Source: an uncultured Ulvibacter sp. (GTDB lineage Bacteria; Bacteroidota; Bacteroidia; Flavobacteriales; Flavobacteriaceae). Taken from it: 58,920 bases of DNA. Shown one piece after another: positions 52,650 to 58,920 of this stretch. Under the pieces are notes generated by a model that saw only the letters and a program-made list of their open reading frames with translations, made no database searches and was not told the DNA's origin. The stretch lies in the NCBI GenBank assembly GCA_938041335.1, contig CALIAF010000003.1:1-58920 (forward strand), written 5' to 3'. The first letter of the stretch is position 1. The number at the start of each line of letters is the position of its first letter. Position numbers and translations under genes: made by a program.

Positions 52650-53261
52650 ATGGAAAATGAATTTGCAAATGCAATGTCGCAAAGAAGCGATGACGATTTA
52701 ATCAAAATTGTCACCGCAGAAAGAGATAAATACAATCTAACCGCACTTGAAGCGGCAGATTCTGAAATTAAAAAGCGCGCCATTGATACGAGTAAGTTTG
52801 AAGAAATACAACAAAAAACAACTAAAGAAAGAGTTGCAAAAGACATAGTTGACTCAAACTTAGCTGGTTCTGGAGCACGGTTTTTAAATCATATTATTGA
52901 CTCTATTATCTGGATCATTGCTACTACGATAATAATTACCATTCTCGCTCTAGCCTTCGGCGATATTATCACTCCTGTATTGCCACTTATTTCCTTGTTC
53001 TTATTGCTAGCAACCTTCTTTGCCTATTACGCGATACTGGAAATTAAATTTCAGAAAACTATTGGGAAATTTATTACAAAAACCAAAGTGGTAAAAGTAA
53101 ATGGGGATGAACCTGAAGAATCTGACATCATAATGCGCACCTTGTGTAGACTTGTTCCTTTTGACCGAATTACATTTTTATTTATGCAAAACGGAATTCA
53201 CGACACGCTTTCAAAAACAAAAGTAGTGAAAGACAACATGCTTGATGAGATAAAAAAATGA
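52650..53261 (+). CDS. RDD-family membrane protein
   Basis: 203 residues. A soluble helical N-terminus (about 1-65), then an RDD domain with two or three membrane helices: ARFLNHIIDSIIWIIATTI (about 70-88), a middle helix pair, and TIGKFITKTKVVKVNG (about 136-151). RDD proteins are sometimes transporters but mostly unassigned. In the operon it overlaps the esterase start by 4 bp (ATGA), implying coupling. Perhaps uptake of a pathway intermediate; this is inference only. Confidence 0.75.
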   Translation: MENEFANAMSQRSDDDLIKIVTAERDKYNLTALEAADSEIKKRAIDTSKFEEIQQKTTKERVAKDIVDSNLAGSGARFLNHIIDSIIWIIATTIIITILALAFGDIITPVLPLISLFLLLATFFAYYAILEIKFQKTIGKFITKTKVVKVNGDEPEESDIIMRTLCRLVPFDRITFLFMQNGIHDTLSKTKVVKDNMLDEIKK

Positions 53262-54076
53262 GACTTTACATAACCTTCATAGCGCTAATTTTGGGTGTTT
53301 GCAGTTTTGCACAGCAAAAAACACCTATAAACATTGGGGAGACAGTAATACTGACTTCAAAAATTTTAAAACAAGACAGAGCTTTAAACATTTATTTACC
53401 GGAGTCTTACGATGCAACATCATATAAAAAATATGAAGTAATCTATTTACTTGACGGCGGTATGGATGAAGATTTTTTACACATCGCAGGTTTGGTTCAG
53501 TTTGCAAATTTCTCATGGATTAGTATGATCCCTGAGAGTATCGTGGTGGGTATTGTAAACATAGACCGCAAACACGACCTTACTTTCCCAAGTAATAGTG
53601 TGCGCGACAAAAAAGAATTTCCCACAACAGGAGGCTCTGCAGATTTTATACAATTTATCACAAATGAGGTACAACCTTATATCAATTCAAACTATAACGT
53701 TTCGGAAACAAAAACGTTAATTGGGCAATCATTAGGTGGTCTGCTTGCTTCGGAAATACTATTAAAACAACCTTCAGCTTTTACTAATTATATCATTGTA
53801 AGCCCTAGTACTTGGTGGGATGACCAATCCATTTTAGACCTAAAACCAAAAAAGCTTGATGGCTTCAAAAACATTCATATTTCAGTAGGGAAAGAAGGAC
53901 CCATGATGGAAACAGGCGCTACAAATTTATATTATACCTTATGGCAAGCTTATGGGGACAATGCCGCGGTTTCCTATGAATATTTAAAAGAGCAAGACCA
54001 TGGTGACGCATTGCATCTTTCTGTCTATAAAGCATTTCAGGAAATGTCTGCCAACTCAAAAGAAGACAAAAAATAA
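53258..54076 (+). CDS. Exported alpha/beta-hydrolase (esterase family)
   Basis: 272 residues with a signal peptide (MRLYITFIALILGVCSFAQ). It belongs to the esterase D / enterochelin-esterase-like group: YLLDGG (about 67-72), nucleophile elbow IGQSLGG (about 158-164), acid D in the DQSILDLK region or later, and His in EQDHGDALH (about 247-255). Possibly a formylkynurenine hydrolase-like enzyme, but arylformamidases are not exported, so the substrate is open. Overlaps the RDD gene by 4 bp and the dehydrogenase gene by 1 bp. Confidence 0.8.
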   Translation: MRLYITFIALILGVCSFAQQKTPINIGETVILTSKILKQDRALNIYLPESYDATSYKKYEVIYLLDGGMDEDFLHIAGLVQFANFSWISMIPESIVVGIVNIDRKHDLTFPSNSVRDKKEFPTTGGSADFIQFITNEVQPYINSNYNVSETKTLIGQSLGGLLASEILLKQPSAFTNYIIVSPSTWWDDQSILDLKPKKLDGFKNIHISVGKEGPMMETGATNLYYTLWQAYGDNAAVSYEYLKEQDHGDALHLSVYKAFQEMSANSKEDKK

Positions 54077-55536
54077 TGGAAAAGATTCTAAACTACATCA
54101 ACGGAAGTTATTGTGAACCTACTTCAGGCAAGTGGCTAGATAACTATAACCCAAGTACGGGCCAAGTGTATTCACAGATACCAGATAGCGACGCCAGTGA
54201 CATTTCTGAAGCATATAAAGCAGCAGAAAAAGCCTTTCCATCTTGGAGCAATGCTACCATTGATAAGAGGAGTAGAATTTTAATACGAATTGCTGATCTG
54301 ATAGAAGAAAATCTAGACCGTCTTGCCGCAGCAGAAGCAAAAGATAATGGAAAACCACTTAGCCTTGCTACGGCAGTAGACATCCCGAGAGCCTCTGCAA
54401 ATTTTCGTTTTTTTGGGAATGCGATTACGCAGTTTGCATCACAAGCACATGAGAGTGTAGGGATGAATACGATGAATTTTACGCTACGAGAACCACTGGG
54501 AGTAGTAGGATGCATCTCTCCCTGGAATTTGCCATTATACCTTTTTACATGGAAAATCGCTCCTGCCCTAGCCGCTGGTAATTGCGTCGTAGCAAAGCCC
54601 AGTGAAGTGACTCCAATGACTGCGTATTTATTAGGTGCAATTTGCACACAAGCGGGGTTACCAGCTGGTGTGCTAAACATCGTACACGGAAATGGCCCAC
54701 AAGCAGGAGAAGCTATTGTGGTACACCCTAAAATTAAAGCGATCTCATTTACGGGAGGCACAAAAACGGGTGAACACATTGCAAGAACAGCTGCTCCTAT
54801 GTTTAAAAAATTATCACTTGAATTGGGTGGTAAAAACCCAAACCTCATCTTTGCAGATTGCAATTATGGAAAGATGCTAGCGGTGACTATAAAATCTTCT
54901 TTTGCAAATCAAGGGCAAATCTGTCTCTGCGGAAGTCGCATATTTGTAGAAGAGTCCATTTATGAGAAGTTCAAAAAAGATTTTGTAGCCAAGGTTTCTT
55001 CCATGAAAGTAGGAGATCCTTTTGATAGTAAAACGCAAATGGGAGCTTTAGTATCAAAACCGCATCTTGAAAAAGTGATTTCGTATATTAACCTCGCAAA
55101 AGAAGAAGGTGGAACGGTTCTTTGTGGTGGACAAAAGGTTGCTGTTGCCGGTAAAGAAAATGGGTATTACCTTGCCCCAACTGTAATAGAAATACCAAAC
55201 AATCAATGTCGTGTAAACCAAGAAGAAATTTTTGGCCCCGTAGTTACTTTAATCCCATTTAAAACAGAGGCCGAAGCTATTGCTATGGCAAACGATGTAA
55301 AATATGGTTTATCTGCAACAGTATGGACAAGTAATGTGGATAAAACAATGCGACTCTCCAAAAAACTAGAGGCAGGAATTGTTTGGGTAAATACTTGGCT
55401 CAATAGAGATTTAAGAACCCCTTTTGGTGGTATGAAAGAAAGCGGTGTAGGTAGAGAAGGAGGTTTTGAAGCACTTCGGTTTTTTACAGAACCAAAAAAT
55501 GTTTGTATTTCATGGACAGATGAAAGTAGTGAGTAG
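54076..55536 (+). CDS. 2-Aminomuconate-semialdehyde dehydrogenase (ALDH family)
   Basis: 486 residues. ALDH motifs: SPWNLPLYLFTWKIAPAL (about 152-169), GGTKTGEHIA, Glu249 (ELGGKNPN), catalytic Cys283 (NQGQICLCG), EEIFGPVVT and FGGMKESGVGREG. By sequence it could act on several aldehydes. The assignment to 2-aminomuconate 6-semialdehyde rests on the operon, which includes the ACMS decarboxylase and the aminomuconate deaminase. A tandem 7-bp repeat overlaps the last codons and the stop. Confidence 0.88.
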   Translation: MEKILNYINGSYCEPTSGKWLDNYNPSTGQVYSQIPDSDASDISEAYKAAEKAFPSWSNATIDKRSRILIRIADLIEENLDRLAAAEAKDNGKPLSLATAVDIPRASANFRFFGNAITQFASQAHESVGMNTMNFTLREPLGVVGCISPWNLPLYLFTWKIAPALAAGNCVVAKPSEVTPMTAYLLGAICTQAGLPAGVLNIVHGNGPQAGEAIVVHPKIKAISFTGGTKTGEHIARTAAPMFKKLSLELGGKNPNLIFADCNYGKMLAVTIKSSFANQGQICLCGSRIFVEESIYEKFKKDFVAKVSSMKVGDPFDSKTQMGALVSKPHLEKVISYINLAKEEGGTVLCGGQKVAVAGKENGYYLAPTVIEIPNNQCRVNQEEIFGPVVTLIPFKTEAEAIAMANDVKYGLSATVWTSNVDKTMRLSKKLEAGIVWVNTWLNRDLRTPFGGMKESGVGREGGFEALRFFTEPKNVCISWTDESSE

Positions 55537-55559
55537 TGAGTAGTGAGTAGTGAGTAGTG
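55525..55559. repeat. 7-bp tandem repeat at the end of the dehydrogenase gene
   Basis: AGTAGTG is repeated five times without a mismatch (55525-55559). It includes the last codons (Ser-Ser-Glu) and the stop TAG at 55534-55536. As 7 is not a multiple of 3, slippage would move the frame in the repeat, but stops occur in all relevant phases quickly. Confidence 0.9.
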
Positions 55560-55606
55560 AAAGTTCGATAATAATAAAAAAGAGTAGCATTTAAATAACA
55601 ATACAT

Positions 55607-56392
55607 ATGAATATAGATTTAACAGGTAAAAATGCTTTGGTCTGTGGCAGCACAGCAGGAATAGGAAAGGCTATCGCTATGCAGTTTGCAGAAAATGGGG
55701 CTACGGTAACCTTAGTGGCTCGAAATGAAGAAAAACTAAAAGAAACCCTAATAGAATTACCTCACGAGAAAGGGCAAAAGCACAATTACTTTGTTGCAGA
55801 TTTTAGTAATCCGGACGAAGTGCGAGAAAAAGTAGCTATTGCTAAAGAGCAAAAGATCTGGCATATTTTAGTAAACAATACAGGAGGCCCAAAAGGAGGA
55901 CCTATTTTTTCTGCACATCCATCAGAGTTTAAAAATGCTTTTTCGCAACATTTAGAATGCAATCAGATTATGGTACAGGCCGTTGTTCCAGGAATGAAAG
56001 AAGCGGATTATGGTCGTATTATTAATATTATCTCTACCTCTGTTAAACAACCCATTGATGGCCTGGGAGTGAGTAACACGATTCGTGGCGCTGTAGCGAA
56101 CTGGAGTAAGACCTTAGCAAACGAGTTAGGGCAATTTGGAATTACAGTAAACAATGTATTACCAGGGTTTACAGCGACAGATAGGCTAGCAGATATTATT
56201 AAGAATGCCTCAAAGCGTTTTGATGACTCTGAAGAGAAAGCCACCGCTTTTATGAAAAGTATTGTCCCAGCAAGACGTTTTGCACAACCCGGAGAAGTGG
56301 CTAACGCTGTTGCTTTTTTAGCCAGCGAAGCAGCCAGTTATATCAACGGTGTAAATCTACCAGTAGATGGTGGGCGCACAAAAAGTTTATAA
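55607..56392 (+). CDS. SDR-family oxidoreductase with a non-canonical active site
   Basis: 261 residues. NAD(P) motif CGSTAGIG (13-20; Cys for the usual Thr/Gly), NNTGG at 90-94 where most have NNAG. The usual Ser-Tyr-x3-Lys is altered: Ser143 region IISTS is present, but at YxxxK the protein has Ser156-Asn-Thr-Ile-Arg160. This is the pattern of the BKR-like SDR group that lacks the classical tetrad. Named 3-oxoacyl reductase in databases by homology; real reaction unknown. Lies between the dehydrogenase and the ACMS decarboxylase, 20 bp before the latter. Confidence 0.88.
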   Translation: MNIDLTGKNALVCGSTAGIGKAIAMQFAENGATVTLVARNEEKLKETLIELPHEKGQKHNYFVADFSNPDEVREKVAIAKEQKIWHILVNNTGGPKGGPIFSAHPSEFKNAFSQHLECNQIMVQAVVPGMKEADYGRIINIISTSVKQPIDGLGVSNTIRGAVANWSKTLANELGQFGITVNNVLPGFTATDRLADIIKNASKRFDDSEEKATAFMKSIVPARRFAQPGEVANAVAFLASEAASYINGVNLPVDGGRTKSL

Positions 56393-56412
56393 GATTAATG
56401 TAAATTACACCT

Positions 56413-57498
56413 ATGGAAAAGCGCAAATTAAGAATTAACGGTCACTCCCATTTACTTCCTTACCCTGAGGAGATTCCTGATTTTATGCAAGAGAAAGGGA
56501 TTTTCTGGGTGGATAAAGACCGTAAATTCATGCTCCAGAAAGATTGGAGCCGCCCTGTTACTGATTCTAGTTTTTTTCTAGATGAAAAACTGGCATGGAT
56601 GGAAAAAAACAACTTAGATCATGCTGTTGTTTTAAACCTCTCTCAGCTCTACGGAAATGGTTTACGTTTAGAAGAAATGAAGCAAGCCCTTCGTTTTCAA
56701 AACGATTTTAACGCTAAAGTGCAACGAGAGAATCCATCAAAATTTACTTGTGGCTTTGTCGTACATCCTGGTGTGGTACAAGGTGCGTTGTGGGAAATAG
56801 AACGTTGCGTAGAAGATTTAGGGATGCAATTACTTTGCCTACCTACTCATTATATGGATACCATAGGAACTTGGCGTTGTATTTTTGATGAAGAGAACGA
56901 GCCTATTTTTGAGATGGCAAGCAAGTACAATCTTGCGGTGGAAATTCATCCCTATGATGGCGAAAAATTTATTAAACTAGAAAATACCTCATGGCGTTTT
57001 CACTTAATATGGATGCTTGCACAATGTGCAGATGCCTATCACTTCTTGACACTAAATGGGTATGCAGATAAGTACCCTAATATGCGAACCTGCTTTGCGC
57101 ACGGCGGCCAATTAGCACAAATGAATTTAGGAAGACGGATACAAGGCTTTGATGGCAGACCAGATTTGTTTGAAGGAAAATCTCACCCTAGAAAAGCAGT
57201 GGGACATAAAAACATCTTTTTTGACACACTCGTGCACGATACAGGTGGGCTAGAATTACTACTGAAAAATCAAGGTTCAAAACAAATCGTGATGGGATTG
57301 GATGACCCGTATCCGCTGGGAGAAATGGAAAGTGAACAACAGTCTTCTTATCCTGGAAAAATATTGGATTTAGCTAAAGAACGAAACATTTTAAATCAAG
57401 ACCAATGTGACGCGATCTGGGAAGAGAATGTGATACAATGGCTATGTGGTGATGATCAGGTTGCAAAAGACGCATTGGTTAAAAGAATTTTGAGTTAA
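56413..57498 (+). CDS. 2-Amino-3-carboxymuconate-6-semialdehyde decarboxylase (amidohydrolase fold)
   Basis: 361 residues. Metal ligands His11 and His13 (NGHSHLLP), His in EIHPYD (about 179-184), an Arg/His segment in CFAHGGQL (about 226-233), and catalytic Asp in MGLDDPYPLG (about 298-307), all matching ACMSD. It removes CO2 from 2-amino-3-carboxymuconate 6-semialdehyde, steering it away from quinolinate. About 25 residues longer than human ACMSD, mostly at the N-terminal loop (FMQEKGIFW...). Next gene is an O-methyltransferase. Confidence 0.88.
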   Translation: MEKRKLRINGHSHLLPYPEEIPDFMQEKGIFWVDKDRKFMLQKDWSRPVTDSSFFLDEKLAWMEKNNLDHAVVLNLSQLYGNGLRLEEMKQALRFQNDFNAKVQRENPSKFTCGFVVHPGVVQGALWEIERCVEDLGMQLLCLPTHYMDTIGTWRCIFDEENEPIFEMASKYNLAVEIHPYDGEKFIKLENTSWRFHLIWMLAQCADAYHFLTLNGYADKYPNMRTCFAHGGQLAQMNLGRRIQGFDGRPDLFEGKSHPRKAVGHKNIFFDTLVHDTGGLELLLKNQGSKQIVMGLDDPYPLGEMESEQQSSYPGKILDLAKERNILNQDQCDAIWEENVIQWLCGDDQVAKDALVKRILS

Positions 57499-57529
57499 TT
57501 TTTTTAGAGAAAAGAACAAAGACGCTGAC

Positions 57530-57555
57530 TATGTCACACTGAGCGCTGTCGAAGT
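57530..57555. repeat. Single arm of the TGTCACACTGAGC...TCGAAGTG repeat family
   Basis: TGTCACACTGAGCGCTGTCGAAGTG-type sequence, related to the arms at 7389-7459. It sits between the decarboxylase and the O-methyltransferase genes. Confidence 0.7.
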
Positions 57556-57598
57556 GCAATTGAATCACAAACCACCAAAGACCAAAGACTACAAAAAA

Positions 57599-58240
57599 AT
57601 GGATTTTCTCCCAGACCATATAGACGAATACGCTGTAAAACACAGTCAAGAAGAACCTGAACTTTTACAAGAACTTACAAAAGAAACTTGGCAAAAAGTT
57701 CTGGCTCCTGTAATGTTGAGTGGTCATTATCAAGGGAGAGTATTAAGTATGATCTCTAAACTGGTTTGCCCCATGAATATTCTAGAGATTGGCACATACA
57801 CAGGGTATTCTGCCTTATGTTTGGCAGAAGGAATGAAAAAAGAAGGAACACTGCACACCATAGACATTAATGAAGAACTGCACGATTTTCAGCGAAAATA
57901 TTTTGACAAATCGGGCTACGGGAAACAGATTATACAACATACTGGAAATGCCCTAGAAATAATACCAACCTTAACACAAAAATTTGATCTTGTTTTTTTA
58001 GACGCAGATAAAAGCAATTACCCAAAGTATATAGATAGCGTGCTCCTTAAAATGAATAAAGGTGGAGTGCTCTTAAGTGACAATGTGTTGTGGTATGGTA
58101 AAGTTGCTGCACCTACTAAAGAGAAGGATATTGATACTATCGCCTTAAAAGAATATAACAGGCTCATTAACGAGCATCCGCTGCTCGAGAGCGTTTTATT
58201 GCCTATCAGGGATGGGTTAACGATTAGTCGGGTGGTATGA
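57599..58240 (+). CDS. O-methyltransferase (class I SAM)
   Basis: 213 residues from MDFLPDHIDEYAVKH; a longer start at 57554 would cross the repeat and is rejected. SAM motif ILEIGTYTGYSALCLAEG (about 61-78), HTIDINEEL, LVFLDADKSNYPKYI (about 127-141; acidic metal site of the catechol type), and LLSDNVLWYGKV. It fits the catechol-O-methyltransferase / caffeoyl-CoA-like family. Substrate unknown; a catecholic pathway compound such as 3-hydroxyanthranilate is possible from context only. Last recognisable member of the cluster. Confidence 0.88.
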   Translation: MDFLPDHIDEYAVKHSQEEPELLQELTKETWQKVLAPVMLSGHYQGRVLSMISKLVCPMNILEIGTYTGYSALCLAEGMKKEGTLHTIDINEELHDFQRKYFDKSGYGKQIIQHTGNALEIIPTLTQKFDLVFLDADKSNYPKYIDSVLLKMNKGGVLLSDNVLWYGKVAAPTKEKDIDTIALKEYNRLINEHPLLESVLLPIRDGLTISRVV

Positions 58241-58354
58241 TTTTGTTTTTTATATTTACAGTATAACCATGATCGAAAACTTAGGATAACCTGAGTATGT
58301 TACTGGATAACCATGATAAAAGTGACTATATAACGAGTTAGCAATAATTTAGAA

Positions 58355-58879
58355 ATGCCTGTAAAACCGGATTCAAATTCAGAACATCTTCAACTTGCCA
58401 TAACAAGTGAAAAGAAATTCCATCAAACTTTGACAGTCATTGTTAAGAATTCGAACGTAATGGTACAGCCTACATTTGCACCTTACTTACATATTACTAT
58501 GCATCCTTCAAAAGGAACGGATAAAAGGAAAAACTGTCATTTAAAAATTGAAAAACAGTATTTGAAAAAGTTCGACATTAATACAAGTAGTAAAATGAAT
58601 AAAAAAAGAGAGAACTTGGTTGAATGGAATAGAAATGTTCCATGTAATTATGAGAGTCCTCTTGAACTAATATTTGCTTCAAGTCTAATTGAATCCAACA
58701 AAGCGGAATTATTTAAATATGATAACACTAAAATTATTGATTATTCTGGTGCTTTATATATGAATTTTTGGTTTACTACGTCTCATAGAACTGAACGTGA
58801 TTTAAGTAGTAAAAGAGAGAGGATTATTCCCGATAGCTATCGGGATTGTCGAAGTCTGAAGCTTCACCGTATATACTAA
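58355..58879 (+). CDS. Orphan hypothetical protein with repeat-extended C-terminus
   Basis: 174 residues, no family recognised. Basic, polar, no signal or membrane segments, AT-rich relative to neighbours. The last 20 or so residues (from RERIIPDSYRD onward) are encoded by a palindromic repeat element (58811-58896), so the native C-terminus may have been shorter or may have been replaced by insertion. The leader (ACGAGTTAGCAATAATTTAGAAATG) resembles a motif I associate with orphan genes in marine Flavobacteriia, from memory only. Could also be a gene fragment. Confidence 0.4.
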   Translation: MPVKPDSNSEHLQLAITSEKKFHQTLTVIVKNSNVMVQPTFAPYLHITMHPSKGTDKRKNCHLKIEKQYLKKFDINTSSKMNKKRENLVEWNRNVPCNYESPLELIFASSLIESNKAELFKYDNTKIIDYSGALYMNFWFTTSHRTERDLSSKRERIIPDSYRDCRSLKLHRIY

Positions 58880-58896
58880 CCTTAATTCTCTCTTTT
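58811..58896. repeat. Nested inverted-repeat element
   Basis: Outer arms AAAAGAGAGA (58811-58820) and TCTCTCTTTT (58887-58896), extendable by a few bases with one indel, enclose a perfect 18-bp palindrome TCCCGATAGCTATCGGGA (58828-58845). A MITE-like or transcription-terminating repeat. It overlaps the 3' end of the orphan ORF. Confidence 0.7.
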
Positions 58897-58920
58897 GTTC
58901 TTTCTGATTAATAACTAAAT

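Noticed and set aside
55203-55601. Minus-strand frame of 132 codons over the 7-bp repeat
   Set aside because: It is antisense to the dehydrogenase gene and its N-terminus is only the translated repeat.
1-58920. CRISPR array
   Set aside because: No regularly spaced repeats with unique spacers. The repeats at 2595-2735 and 55525-55559 are too few, too short or tandem.

Overview
The window reads as a piece of a marine Flavobacteriaceae (Bacteroidota) chromosome. Three things point there: AT-rich DNA with few purine-rich ribosome binding sites; promoters of the Bacteroidota type (TTG, about 19 nt, TAnnTTTG; best example at 17477-17506); and lineage markers such as type IX secretion sorting domains, a BT_3928-like DoxX protein, DUF1599, DUF4293, an Asn-rich Rho insertion, and the gene orders tpiA-prmA-clpS and rsfS-ftsH-LUD-cdsA-psd-ACBP. 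Nearly all of it is ordinary core genome. I saw no CRISPR array, rRNA or intact insertion sequence.

Positions 1-2917 are accessory. They hold the end of an integrated element abutting the 3' end of a tRNA-Arg(ACG) gene (2918-2994). Visible parts are a 5'-truncated excisionase-type helix-turn-helix protein, an unrecognised 128-aa protein, a protein resembling phage/plasmid gene II-type replication initiators, a small membrane protein, and two AT-rich non-coding stretches with a perfect 20-bp direct repeat (673 bp apart) and iteron-like motifs. No integrase is in view, so the element continues to the left.

3124-8020 is a minus-strand run: DUF1599, BT_3928-like, an orphan peptide-type ABC permease, tpiA, prmA, clpS. 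Divergent from it are folP, the c-di-AMP cyclase cdaA and a zinc-ribbon membrane protein. Next come an MsbA-like exporter and truA (minus), a YfcE-type phosphodiesterase, DUF4293, rho, a T9SS-sorted secreted protein, an M14 peptidase lipoprotein, and the back-to-back pair NUDIX/pyrE, whose start codons are 7 bp apart. 20586-26580 carries SRPBCC, birA and then rsfS-ftsH-LUD-cdsA-psd-ACBP, linking ribosome silencing, membrane proteolysis and phospholipid synthesis. valS, DUF1573, a double aspartyl protease with PDZ, an aminotransferase with murB, and a fasciclin lipoprotein follow.

34162-41499 is a long plus-strand run: a Cys-rich membrane peptide, a family 2 glycosyltransferase, an ECF sigma factor, an Nramp-like transporter without the canonical metal motif, lipA, gap, and a TPR hybrid histidine kinase. 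Then lpxK (minus), a Nif3-like protein, a coiled-coil 'zinc ribbon' protein that has lost all four cysteines, msrA, a methyltransferase, a 54-aa CDGSH Fe-S protein, a lipoprotein, and a T9SS-exported vanadium-haloperoxidase-like enzyme.

49492-58240 is a kynurenine/3-hydroxyanthranilate catabolic operon: kynU, kmo, RidA-type deaminase, RDD protein, esterase, aminomuconate-semialdehyde dehydrogenase, an SDR with a non-canonical active site, ACMS decarboxylase and an O-methyltransferase. The ring-opening 3-hydroxyanthranilate dioxygenase and tryptophan dioxygenase are absent here. The window ends in an orphan ORF whose 3' end runs into a nested inverted-repeat element (58811-58896).
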